Shown here: piece after piece, positions 47,390 through 58,790 of the stretch
Position numbering within the stretch: position 1 is the first letter of the stretch
Layout: each line of letters opens with the position of its first letter
Origin: Sequoia sempervirens
Lineage: Eukaryota > Streptophyta > Pinopsida > Cupressales > Cupressaceae
Length of the DNA: 64,000 bases
Assembly: GCA_007258455.2 (NCBI GenBank)
Contig: VDFB02252616.1
Location: 121,370,552-121,434,551 of the forward strand
Direction: 5' to 3'
Made by a program: the position numbers and the translations under genes
Notes under the pieces: model-generated
Databases searched by the model: none
The model's input: the letters and a program-made list of their open reading frames with translations, nothing else
What the model was told of the DNA's origin: nothing

Positions 47390-48955
47390 ACTGGAACTTT
47401 CAAAAGTTTCAATATTTTGTATCGTTTGTTGATCTAGTTTTGGCAAGGCTAATGGGATCGATATTGGAATTGGGAACCATCAAAGGAAAGATGGTTTCTG
47501 GTACCGAACTCCTACGTGAACGTTCATGGGATGAGTTTGATTCCAACTCCACCTTTGCAACACATTATCAGAGCTATGTGAATTCTCATCATAGACCCAT
47601 ATCAATATGGAACTGGGTTGAAAGAAGGCATGGGGAATCTTAAATTTAGACTCAACTCATCCCAGATAAATAAGACCGGGATTGACCAAGTTAGGGAATT
47701 TATGAAAAGTGCGCGACACAAAAACCCTAGTTCATATAGCCCGTCAACTTAAATTAAAACTAGGGCATCAAAACCCCAACTAAAATCTATAAGACAGACA
47801 CAGGCATAAAATCAAAAGGGTCAAGAAAAAGATTTAAAACAACTTCAAGCATCTAGAGAACCCTTCAAAAAGGAAGCCCCAATCAAAATTAGGGCATGGT
47901 GGAATTGAACCACCACCAAGAACGTGGAAAATAACAACAAACCAACGAAAACAAATGAGGGGAAACAAAAGACAAACAAAAACATGGAAGAAAAACCCAA
48001 ACAAAACAAAAACACAAATAAAACACGAACGAAAGCATGCGAAGATCCATAGGAAAAATCCCCACAAACGCGTGAAGAATGACCGAATAGAAAAATAGAG
48101 AAACAAAAGAAGAGAACGAAAGAAACCCATTCTACCTCGAAACACTACTAGAAAGGGTTGAAAACTGACAGGAATCCGCTCATGAACACTCACCGGCAAC
48201 CAAATCGTACTCCTCTTTAAGTCATTTCAGCTCTAGCTCACTAAAACACTTTAGATTATTATAATGATCCAAATAATCCTTGATTAAGTTTTAAAAACCA
48301 TTTCACGTGTGTGAGGAGGCTTCAATTAATGTAGTTGGTCGGGCGCAGAACTGAAGCGAAGGCGAGTACACAACCACCATGCACATCAAAGGTAAAGTGG
48401 GAGCGAAAGTGGAGTGAAGATAGAACCAAGAACTTTGTTAAAGTTCCACATTCCATTCCAGATCCATCTCCAGTCTTGTAGTAGGGAATGGAAACAAAGG
48501 AACGGAGGCGGGCTTGGAACCAAAACTAGACTTGGAACTTTTGCAAAGTTCTAGGTTTGGATTCCACTTCGGTTCTACTCCCGAAAAAGGGAAAGAAAAC
48601 CAACACAAGGAAAACAAAAAAGTAAGAACAAAAGGAAGTGGTTCCAGAGTGAAGGCCATCCCGAACAAGACACAAAACAAGGAGAAAACACAAGACAAAC
48701 AAACGGGAGCAGGATTGGAACCAAATCTAGACCTAGAACTTTTGCAAAGTTCTAGGTCCAGCTTTCGTTCCAGTTCCACTTCCGCCAAAAGGAAATGAAA
48801 CACAAAGGGTGAGAAAACAAAAGAAAACTCAAGGAGAAAATAAACCCAAGATCCCAAGACAAACAAAACAACAAAGAAGCCAACAAGGCAAGAATGGGGA
48901 TGGGATCGTAACCAAATCTGGACTTGGAACTTTGCAAAGTTCTAAGTCTGGTTTC
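47390..48955. repeat. palindrome-bearing subrepeats in Element 2 LTR (right)
   Basis: Second set of GAACTTT-N-AAAGTTC palindromes, with the last four spaced about 104, 198 and 192 bp as in the other LTR. The copy at about 48730-48758 is again a long perfect stem (agacctagaactttt / aaagttctaggtc). Confidence 0.72.
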
Positions 48956-49111
48956 GGCCTGTGACCTGAGCCTGGAAAACAAAAGAAACAAGGACTTAGG
49001 AGGAAAAAGAAAAACTCCTAAGACACAAACAAGAACACCAGGGATAAACAAACACAAGGGGGGCCCATTTTGACCCAAAAACAAAATGGCGTGGTTATGC
49101 AAGTCATAACA

Positions 49112-49169
49112 GGACTCACTGTGCTTAAAGGGCTCATAGTCGAAGTACAAAAAATTATGGCTTAGTTCT
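49112..49169 (+). repeat. host repeat, 58-bp middle piece between Elements 2 and 3
   Basis: It starts with the GGACT duplication of Element 2 and ends with GTTCT, the left target of Element 3. It contains tacaaaaaattatggcttag, a copy of the motif seen before Element 2 and after Element 3. Confidence 0.7.
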
Positions 49170-51666
49170 TGTTACCCAATTTTCACTGGTGGCCTCAATC
49201 AGGCAGGGGAACATATGTTTTCAAGTGTTCGTGAAGGCCAAATGGAGGAACATTTCCATCAAGGGTTAAATCATACATCTGATTCTATTTCACAAGGAAG
49301 TCTGTTGGATGGTATGCCTCAGTCAGACCTGGTATAGAACTCCTCAAAGAAGAAAGTCGGTGAGACCCTCCAGTTTTCTTTCCGACTGGTTGTTGTGCTA
49401 TATTCATTCGAAATCCTCTGGTCACTAAGACATTTTTGGTCACCATGAGTTTTCTATCTCTCCCCAATCAAGGAAGTCCTGCCAACAATTGTTCACAAGG
49501 TTAGCATCAGGGAGAGTGGTTTACCTTCGCTCTAACCTCTGGCTGATAAATGGAACTCTCAGCGTAATGTTTTGACCTCGGGGAGATGTCTCGCTGAAAG
49601 GTGGAATTATCACCGAAGGATGGTTCCTTTGGTGTATGTTTTGAGTTCAGGGTAATATCTCACCGACAGGGTAGAGTCTCCCTAAAATGGTGTGAGCTCG
49701 CTGAAAGATTGTGACCTCGCTGAAAAGTCTTGCCGACCATGGGAGGTCTTGCCGAAAAGGGATTGTCACCGGGGAGATGTCTTTCCGACCCAGGGATGTC
49801 TCGCCGAAGGTTTGTGGCTTCGGTATGATGTCTCGCCAACTCATGGTGGTTTCGTTGAAGGGGTATATGCATATCGGTAAGACTCCTGGCCGACGGGTTT
49901 TCGTTCGCTATGATGTCTTGTCGACTTTTGATGTCTCACCGATAGTTTTAAATCTTCGGTGTGAGCGATGAAGGCTCGCTGAGACCTTTGTCTGACCTAT
50001 TTTTCTTGCCGATGGGTGTGTTTGTGTTGAGGATCGGTGAGACTCTTGCGGATGAATGTTATTGTCTCGCCGATAGGTGTTTTGACATCGGTAGGACTTG
50101 AGAGATCGCTATAACCTCTTGCCGATAGAGATGGTCTCAGCGAAAATCTTGGGCAGCGGTATAACTGAGGAAGATCGGCATGATGTCTAGTTGATAGCGA
50201 TGGTCTTCCTCATAGCGATGGATCTAATGTGGACTTCAGTGAAACCTCTTACTGAAAGTGATTGTCTCGCCGACAAAAGATGCAGTGGTATAACTTTTAA
50301 GAGTTTGCTATGATGTTGCTATGACCTCTTGTCGAATGCGATAGTCTTGTCGACAGTATGTTGATTGCTACTGTGGATTATAATCGCATCGAAGAGACAC
50401 GGCTAGTGTCTCACCGACATGCGATTCTGTTTGAACAAATTTTGACTGCCTGAAAATATTGCGTGGTGTGTATTCAACCAATTAGAGGGGGTTGAAGGCG
50501 AACCAGTGGAAGTTGGACTGTTGCAGAAATTCTTGTGAGGAAGATCAACAGAGCATAAAGGACATGGATCTACTCTGGTTTGATGGATGATCAGGGCATG
50601 TGAATTCAGTTTGGAGGGCATCTGATACTACTTCTCGAAAGGGGTCAACTTGCAAAAAGATCTAGAACAAGAGGAAAGCAGAAAGGAGGAAGTTGCAAGG
50701 ACAGCTGGGATGTCGGCTAGAAAAAGTAGATTGACACTAATCACCATACTTCAAAACATTCAAAGTAGCTCTGCAAGGAGGCATCAAGGGTGGACACGAG
50801 GGTTGCGAGTTAATGCGATGGTTGCAAAAGATCTGAAAGACCATCCCTAGAGTGATCCTTCATCGACATGGACACGAGGATGCACATTGAATGCAGCATT
50901 AACTTTATTCCAAAAAGATCTCTGGGGCCGACGGATTCTTTTGGGCACAGTTTTTGTTAGATATAGGGCATTTTTTGCCTCTTTGAAGGGAGTTCTTCTA
51001 ATGCTTTTCAGAATTTTGTGACTTTTGCGGTCCTCTCTCAAATTAGCAAACTTTTTTAACTCATTTGGAGCATGATATATAGAATTTACCTTGGATACCA
51101 TTGATTGTCTCATTTTTCCTTCTTGTTCTTGCAACATCGTGTATTGTCAAGGGATTGATCAAGTTATTTATGAGATCTTTTTTATTTCCCTGTAGCTTTG
51201 TCTCATGTATTATGTCTTTTCTACAAAAGTATGGTTATGCAGGTTGTAAATTGTGTTTTAAAGTTGTATATGATCCTTTTGATTTGTGAAAGTTACCTTT
51301 CCTTCTTAAAAGTGTATGCAAGTCAACCTTTTTATGAAATATTCATGCATAAACTTACGGTAACACGTTGTGCAGTTCAATGTCAGTCATCATTATTCAA
51401 GTGTATGCCAGTCTGAATTTTCATAGCTCTTATTAAATTTAGGTGTATCACCATAGAAATAATGTTCTCATTAGTTTAATTTTTAAGCATTCTCCTTCTA
51501 CCATTTTCCTTTACAGAATCAGTAGTTTAGGTGACACCATAGGAAGTCGGCCTTCTCTGGAGGTTGACCTCTATCTACAAGAAACCCATAGCTTTAGAGG
51601 TCTTCCCATGTTACATTGAGGTGTTGAACATCAGGTTCAACAAGGGTGCAATTTTAGTGGATAACA
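49170..51666 (+). repeat. Element 3 5' LTR (2497 bp)
   Basis: Starts TGTTACCCAATTTTCAC and ends GTGGATAACA. The region about 49560-50400 is packed with a short CpG motif, (t/c)t(c/t)gccga and variants. The minus strand of 50847-51137 has a 96-codon frame that is also open in the other LTR. Confidence 0.92.
49560..50410. repeat. degenerate gccga motif array in Element 3 5' LTR
   Basis: About twenty copies of (c/t)(g/c)ccga or close variants, usually preceded by gatgtct or gacct and spaced 20-60 bp, sometimes extended to gccgatagcgatggtct. The counterpart is 54560-55400 in the 3' LTR. Confidence 0.7.
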
Positions 51667-51670
51667 GTTT

Positions 51671-51688
51671 TGGCACGCCCGGTGGGAC
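51671..51688 (+). other. Element 3 primer-binding site
   Basis: TGGCACGCCCGGTGGGAC lies 4 nt after the 5' LTR, in the canonical position with the expected TGG start. The tRNA was not identified with certainty. Confidence 0.85.
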
Positions 51689-51870
51689 TGAGAACTATTT
51701 TTTAGTCTCTCTTGTCCTTATGTTACTACTATTTGGTGTGTACAGTGGTAGTTTCAGCCTCTTGGAGGCAAGTTCAATCACATACCTAGCGACTCCAAGT
51801 GTGGAATTTTTCTGGTTTCAGTAGCTCAAGTGCTCACATGTTTTAAGTTTTTTTTGGAGGGAAATCTAAT

Positions 51871-53854
51871 TTGAATGGAAAAGAGATGTCAGGTTTTCAT
51901 GGAAATATGGCCTTTCACCCTCCATTCCATGAAAACCTTGCATATATGTCCTCTTATCGACCATATTATACAAAACAATATGTTGTCATTATTCCAAATG
52001 ACCCTGTAGCAACAGAGTTCCAGCATTTTAATCATGCCTCCCACCCTCCCACTCCTGCTCAATCTCAATGTCACCCAATATACGCTCAGATTCAACCACA
52101 AGAACTCATTTTTACACAAAATCAACATGGTAGTTTCAATAACCAGCCCCAAAATGCTAATAAGGGAGTTAGCGATATTGATAAGATATTGCTTGATTTC
52201 CAAAGGCATATGGATGATATTAAGAGAGAGAAAGAGTTTTTTGTGCAGGAGGAAGAGCTTGCTTGTCAAGCTTATATTCAGCATCAACAGGATATGGAGG
52301 TCCAAGAGTATAAACAGGAGGTTGCTGCTAGACAAGTTGCAGCTAAAGAAGAGCAAATAAAAAACTTACTTGCACAAAAACAAAAGCAGGAGTTTCAATC
52401 AGCCTTCCATTTTCCTGAACAACCTATTCAGGAGGAGATTCCCAGGTCCAAATTTTCAAGTTTTAAGCAAAACTTACTTTTTGAGTTTTCAAGTCAGCCT
52501 TCTAGTTTTGAAATTCCAAGTTGGAAGGGAACATGTGTTCAACCCTGTGAGACTCCATTATCAAACATTCAAATGAAACTAAGCTCTAATGTTCAGAAGG
52601 CAGAGGAGGAGCAACTTATTGATCAAGATAACTTAATCCTCTAGGAAAAGCTTAAGAATGCGAATCTTTTGCATTTAGCCATTAAGTGTCATCAATTGCA
52701 GCAACAAATAATTGGACAGGAGGAAATCTCTCAAGTTCAAGTTGGACGATAAGAGGAAGAAATGGAAGTAGCTGTTGAGAAAGGTCAATTTACAGCTTGG
52801 AATAAGGGACTATCTCTATTCTCTCAGCTTGATGGAGAGGAGGTAATTGTCGAGTTTTTCTCAATACTGGAAAATGAGGAATCTAAACTTTTGCAAGAAG
52901 GTGAGGATAATCAAGTTGAGCAACTTGTTATAATGAACATAGCTGAGAATCAAAAGGTAGAGTTAATCTTCTCATTTGATGATCTGCCTTACTTCATTGA
53001 CAAGGATGAAGAATTGGACCAACATGAGGTTGATGGAGGTAATGCTAATTTATTGTTGCATAAAGGTGAAGGTGAGTTTGAAGTCTTTACTCGTGAACAA
53101 GGAGGTTTAAGTAGCACTGTTCAGGGAGAGCCACATTTTGATGTGCATGAAAATACCCATCAATTTGAACAAGTCCCTAAACTGGACTTACTATTTTGCA
53201 AAGAGTGATTTTGATGCTTTATCAAAGCTAGATGAGAACTGCATTAGGCCTGAAATTAGTCTTTTTGTTCAGAAAAGTAAAGAAGACATTGAAGAGGATA
53301 TGTTTTGGAATGATTTAGAAGCTTTTTGTAATAATTTTGGTGTTGAAATATTACCTCTTGATGAAGTTAATTATGAACAACTCGAGCTTACTAAAGAAAC
53401 TTTTTTTTTCTCACTAAGTCAGTCACAGGGGTTAGAAATTTCCAGCCAAGGCTATAAAACAATAGTGAATGGGCAAGAGACCAGCAAGGGGAGCTCAATT
53501 TTTTTCTTTACAAGGGGTTTTCCAATCAGAGATTTAGCCCAGATGGAGTTTAATAAAGCGCCAATGGTTAATCAAGTACTCACACGTGGAGCCACAACTG
53601 AAAGTGGCATAAAGGATGTACTTGCAGTTGAAAAAGAGTGTGTTCAATTTACTTATCCTCCTTTGAATACAAATGCATATGATCAGTTTAAGGAGGTCAG
53701 TGAAATTGTTACCCTCTTTCATGAGGCAGTGCATTGTAATTTTAAACATTTTTCAGTGTACCATCTTTATTCAGCTACCATTAAGTTTGAGAGTCATTGC
53801 ATATTGAGGAAAAAGGGAAGCTATTTCAATCATCCTATGAATGGTTTTTTTTGA
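51871..53854 (+). pseudogene. Element 3 internal ORF, ~660 codons, unknown function
   Basis: ATG at 51871 ('MNGKEMSGFHGNMAFHPP'). One frame to 53208 with TAG at 52642 and TAA near 52750, then a 1-nt shift near 53203 into the frame ending TGA-like at 53854. Residues 1-90 are Pro/His/Gln-rich. Residues ~100-175 form a coiled coil rich in Gln, Glu and Lys ('KEEQIKNLLAQKQKQEF'). Residues ~300-450 are acidic. The C-terminal part has 'FWNDLEAFCNNFGVEILPL' and 'NHPMNGFF'. No Cys/His knuckle, protease, RT or integrase is present. It may be a captured or diverged gag-like protein, but I do not recognise it. Confidence 0.65.
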
Positions 53855-54164
53855 CCAATTTCTTACTGGTTAGTGTAGGGAAGGGTAGAATTTTTAGTTT
53901 TTGCTTTCAATAAGTGCCCCGTAGCACATTTTCATTCCAGTATTGTTTTTCTTTCAATAAAGTGCAGTTGCTACACCTGGTTTTTCAGATTCTATCTTCA
54001 ACAGAGTTGCAATAGTTTCCTTTCAGTTTGTTTGTTTTGAAGCTGAGTTACAGTTTTTTGAGTCAAATCAGAATGAAATGAAATGAACTTTGTGCCCAAT
54101 GGATAGGCCTAGGCTACCAGTTTTCATGTTTAGCAGGAAAACATCTAGCAAAGGTCACCAGAAA
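53855..54164 (+). other. Element 3 3' untranslated region
   Basis: T-rich non-coding stretch. gggaagggtagaattt near 53878 and aggaaaac near 54135 are purine-rich, but no strong polypurine tract abuts the 3' LTR at 54165 (…aaggtcaccagaaa). Confidence 0.6.
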
Positions 54165-56643
54165 TGCTACCCAATTTTCACCTATGGGCTCAATCAGGTA
54201 GGGTAACATATGTTTTCAAGTGTTTGTGAAGGCCAAATGGAGGAACATTTGCATCAAGGGTTAAATCATACATCTGATGCTATTTCACAAGGAAGTCTAT
54301 TGGATGGTATGCCTCAGTCGGACCTGGTATACAACTCCTCAAAGAAGAAAGTCGATGAGACCCTCCAGTTGTCTTGTTGACTGGTTGTTGTGCTATATTC
54401 ATTCGAAATCCTCAGGTCGCTGAGACATTTTTGGTCGCCATGAGTTTTCTATCTCTCCCCGACTGAGGAAGTCCCACCAATAGTTGTTCACAAGGTTAGT
54501 GTTAGGGAGAGTGGTTTACCTTCGCTCTGACCTCTGGCCAATAAATGGAACTCTCAGTGTAATGTTTTGAGCTCGGGGAGATGTATCGCTAAAAGGAAGA
54601 AGTATCACCGAAGGATGGTGCCTTCGGTGTATGTTTTGAGTTCGAGGTAATATCTCACCGATAGGGTAGAGTCTCCCCGAAATGGTGTGAGCTCGCCAAA
54701 AGATTGTGACCTCGCTAAAATGTCTTGCTGACCGTGGGAGGTCTTACTAAAAAGGGATTGCCATCGGGGAGATGTCTTGCCGACCCAGGGATGTCTCGCC
54801 GAAGGTTTTTGGCTTTGGTATGATTTCTCGCCGAAGGGGTATATGGATATCGGTAAGACTCCTGGCCGAGGGGTTTTCGTTTGCTATGATGTCTTGCCGA
54901 CTCGTGATGTCTCGCTGATAGTTTTAACTCTTCGGTGTGACCAATGAAGGCTCGCTGAGACCTTTTCCCAACCTGTTTGTCTTGCCGATGGGTGTGTTCA
55001 TGTTGAGGATTGGTGAGACTCTTGCCGATGAATGTTATAGTCTTTCCAATAGGTGTTTTGAGATCAGTAGGACTTGAGAGATCACTATAACCTCTTGCCG
55101 ATAGCGATGGTCTCAGTGAAAAACTTTGGTAGCGATATAACTCAGGAAGATCGGCATGATGTCTGGCCGATAGCGATGGTCTTGCCGATAGCGATAGATC
55201 TGATGTGGACTTCGGCAAGACCTCTTACTGAAAGTGATTGTCTCGCCGACAAAAGATGCAGCAGTATAAATTTTAAGGGTTCGCTATGATGTCGCTATGA
55301 CCTCTTGTCGAATGCGATAGTCTTGCCGAAAGTATGTCAATTGCTACTGTGGAGTATAATCGTATCAGAGAGACACGGCTAGTGTCTCACCGACATATGA
55401 TTCTATTTGAACGACTTTTGACTGCCTGAAAATCCTACGTGGTGTGTATTCAACCAATCAGAGGGGGTTGAAGGCGAACCAATGGTAGTTGGATTGTGGC
55501 GGAAATTGTTGTGAGGAAGATCAACAAAGCATAAATGACATGGATCTACTCTGGTTCAATGGATGATCAGGGCATGTGAATTCAGTTTGGAGGGCATCTG
55601 ATACTACTTCTCGAAAGAGTTCAACTTGCAGAAAGATCTAGAACAAGAGGAAAGAAGAAAGGAGGAAGCTGTGAGGACAACTGGGATGTCAGCTGGAAAA
55701 AGAAAATTGACACTAATGACCATACTTCAGAACATTCAAAGTAGCTCTGCAAGGAGGCCTCGAGGGTGGACATGAGGGCTGCGAGTTAATGCGACGGTTG
55801 AAAAAGATTTGAAAGACCATCCTTGGAGTGATCCTTCACCGACATGGACACGAGGATGCACATTGAATGTAGCATTAACTTTATTCGAAAAAGATCTCTT
55901 GGGATGACAGATTCTTTTGGGCACAGTTTTTGTTAGATATAGGGCATTTTTTGCCTCTTTGAAGGGAGTTCTTCTGATGCTTTTCCAAATTTTGTGACTT
56001 TTGCGGTCCTCTCTCAGATTAGCAAATTTTTTTAACTCATTTGGAGCATGATATATAGAATTTACCTTGGATACCATTGATTGTCTCATTTTTCCTTCTT
56101 GTTCTTGCAACATCGTGTATTGTCAGGTGATTGATGAAGTTATTTGTGAGATCTTTTTTATTTCCCTGTAGCTTTGTCTCATGTATTATGCCTTTTCTGC
56201 AAAATTATGGTTATGCAGGTTGTAAATTGTGTTTTAAAGTTGTATATGATCCTTTTGATTTGTGAAATTTACCTTTCCTTCTTAAAAGTGTATGCAAGTC
56301 AACCTTTTTACGAAATATGCATGCATAAACTTATGGTAACACGTTGTGCAGTTCAATGTCAGCCATCATTATTCAAGTGTATGCCAGTCTAAATGTTCAT
56401 AGCTCTTATTACATTTAGGTGTATCACCATAGAAATAATGTTCTCATTAGTTTTAATTTTTAAGCATTCTCCTTCTACCCTTTTCCTTTACAAAATCAGT
56501 CGTTTAGGTGACACCATAGGAAGCTGACCTTCTCTGGAGGTTGACCTCTGTCTACAAGAAACCCATAGCTTTAGAGGTCTTCCCATGTTACACTGAGGTG
56601 TTGAACATTAGGTTCAACAAGGGCGCAATTTCAGTGGATAACA
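54165..56643 (+). repeat. Element 3 3' LTR (2479 bp)
   Basis: Starts TGCTACCCAATTTTCAC and ends GTGGATAACA. It aligns with 49170-51666, including the gccga motif array (54560-55400). Confidence 0.92.
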
Positions 56644-58004
56644 GTTCCAAAGATACAAAATGTTATGGCTCACTGCCAAAGGTATGAATTGATAAAGAGT
56701 GCACCTTCCTTGTGCTAGAGTTTAGTTCCAGTGAAGCACAATACATATATAACACATCTATTTTCTCATCTTCTTCTTTTCCTCCATGTAACTCTCGCAC
56801 TTACTTCCTTCCTTTCTCACTACTTCTCCTCTCTCACTAAATGTCTTACATATATACACATATATATCTATGTTTATTAATTAAGTTGGCATAATTAGAG
56901 AAACTTCATTTCAAATCAAAGCTAATTCTATCAGCACTATCCTAAAAACACATTCATCTCCGCATGTAAATAGTTGGCATGGACCTAAGATAGATCCATT
57001 TATCATTCATAGCATATCTCAATGTATAATTAGGTCGGCCAGAGTTAGACCAAAACACAAATCATCAATCCATCAAGGGTGTAACCCAAAACTTGTTAAC
57101 ACATTGAATTCTCCTTTAGACGACATCGAACTACTTATCTTCAACACCACATGATATGATATCAAATATGAGAAAATGCAGAATCTCCCACCCCACATCA
57201 ATGTACTGTATGAAAGCTTACTGTAGTTTACAGATCAAAAATATTGTCATTCATATCTTTTGAATGCCTTCACATATCATTATGAAACTCCAAATTAGAA
57301 TGCACCTTGTAGTCTCAAACCTATGTACAAACTCCTGTAATGACATCTTTTTCTAAGATAGAATCCAGACTAAGAAATTGTCGTACAAATCCAGTGTATA
57401 AGTGTAACTTTATTTCCAAACTACTGGTGACTGTACGATTCCAACCATACAACTTAGCTAGTTGAAACCATATCAATGGATAAAAAAAGTATCAAGATGG
57501 AACATGTTATGAGCTTCTGAGAAAATCTTACAAAATAGGATAAATCCAGCAATTTTCATTACCAAAGTAGTTGAATACTAAAAAATATCAAAATTCCATT
57601 ATCTGTTGACATCAATGACAACATCTCACTTTCCAATAGGGAGAGGGTTTGTTGATTTCATTTCAAAATTATTATCTTTATCATCAATAATATCCTATCT
57701 TTTTATCAAATCACTCACACAGGCTCTAGCAAGTGAGTTGAGTTCATACCAAATATAATAATAATCAATGAAATGCATAATGGTTCTATATTTTTTGTGG
57801 GAAAATAAAATCATCAATCATGACTATATCATTTTTCTCACTTTTTTCTTGACTCTCATTTGACAAACTTACTCACTCATGCAGATTAGGTGAGTTTTTT
57901 GTGGCATCAATAGTTTGGCCACTTGAACTACCGCTACTTGTTGTAGCTTAGTCAATAAGACATGGTTTTAGGGTTTCCTTCTATTTTTATTTGCTAATTG
58001 AGTT
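56644..58004 (+). other. host repeat right piece, then AT-rich spacer
   Basis: GTTCC at 56644-56648 is the right target of Element 3. tacaaaatgttatggctcac (56654-56673) is the third copy of the host motif. Beyond about 56750 come a CT-rich run (56760-56850), tatatacacatatatat (56852-56868) and AT-rich sequence in which I see no gene. Confidence 0.5.
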
Positions 58005-58790
58005 TTTCATGGATGCATTCTTTGTAAGAATTCTAAGGAGAAATGTGATAAAGGAAAAGCATGGAGAGCTACACATCTATTGGAGTCAGTACACATGACT
58101 TGCAAGGACCATTTCCACAACCATTTTCAGTAGGGCTAGATATGTCTTGGAATTTATTGTTGGATTTTATAGATACACATGGTTTTACTTTCTCAAAGAT
58201 AAATCTGAGGTCTTTGAGCAATTTCAAGATTTCAAATATTTTGCAAAGAAATAGAGAAACAATCTAGGAAGTTCATCAAGATTCTATGTACTGATAATGG
58301 AGATGAATATGTTAATAATCAGTTTGAATAATTTTGTGCTTCAGAAGGTATCAACATGCAACACATAGTTCTATATAGTCCTCAACAAAATGGTGTCACA
58401 GAATATGAGAACAAGTCTTGAAGGAGATGGAAAATTATATGATTCACTCCAAACCTTTGGAATCTCAATACTAGGTAAAGGCCATTAACTCTACATGTTA
58501 CATCCATAATCAAGTTCCTCACAAAGTTGTGAAGGGAGTAACACCTTTTCAAGCTTGGACTAGTTAGAAACCCACAATTAAGCACTTTCAATTGTTTAGT
58601 TATCTTGCATGGACCCACATTCTAGCAAAGAAACACAAGGTTCAGATATGTAGAGAAATCCTTTGCATATTTTTTGGGTACCTAGATGAACATGTCAAAG
58701 GTTATAGGCTTATCCATTGCACCACTCATGAGTTGTTCATCGAGAGGAGTGTTTTTAGATTCAATACCTATATGAATCCTTCCTTTTGAC
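58005..58790 (+). pseudogene. copia integrase relic
   Basis: Plus-strand pieces match Ty1/copia integrase: 'KGKAWRATHLLES' (58045), a frameshift, 'DLQGPFPQPFSVG' (58097), 'TDNGDEYVNNQFE' (near 58292) with the second catalytic Asp, 'YSPQQNGVTEYE' (58375) with the Glu, 'QVPHKVVKGVTPFQAW' (58505) and 'VKGYRLIHCTTHELFIERSV' (58697). Stops and frameshifts throughout. It ends abruptly at about 58785 and joins RT sequence without the usual linker and RT N-terminus. Confidence 0.9.

Larger units (their letters stand above)
27829..49111 (-). mobile_element. Element 2: gypsy (Tat/Ogre-like) LTR retrotransposon, 21.3 kb
   Basis: LTRs at 27829-34600 and 42321-49111 enclose 7.7 kb of internal sequence with GGACT duplications. 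Minus-strand order is primer site, gag, protease, additional RNase H, RT, RNase H, integrase. It is a different family from Element 1: the pol motifs are similar, but the LTR sequence and LTR frame are strongly diverged. It is more decayed, with frameshifts in every domain. LTR copies differ by several bases per 60 in the samples I compared, more than in Element 1. Confidence 0.92.
42321..49111 (-). repeat. Element 2 5' LTR (right copy, 6791 bp)
   Basis: It aligns with 27829-34600. The outer end TCATAACA abuts GGACT. It contains the second copy of the LTR frame and the second set of palindromes (near 47394, 48428, 48532, 48728 and 48922). Confidence 0.92.
49170..56643 (+). mobile_element. Element 3: non-autonomous LTR element, 7.5 kb
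   Basis: LTRs at 49170-51666 and 54165-56643, primer site at 51671, one long broken frame, and no protease, RT or integrase in the 2.5 kb internal region. Target duplication GTTCT (49165-49169) against GTTCC (56644-56648), 4 of 5. Probably mobilised by proteins of another element. LTR copies are very similar (1 difference per 60 in the best-preserved part). Confidence 0.9.
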
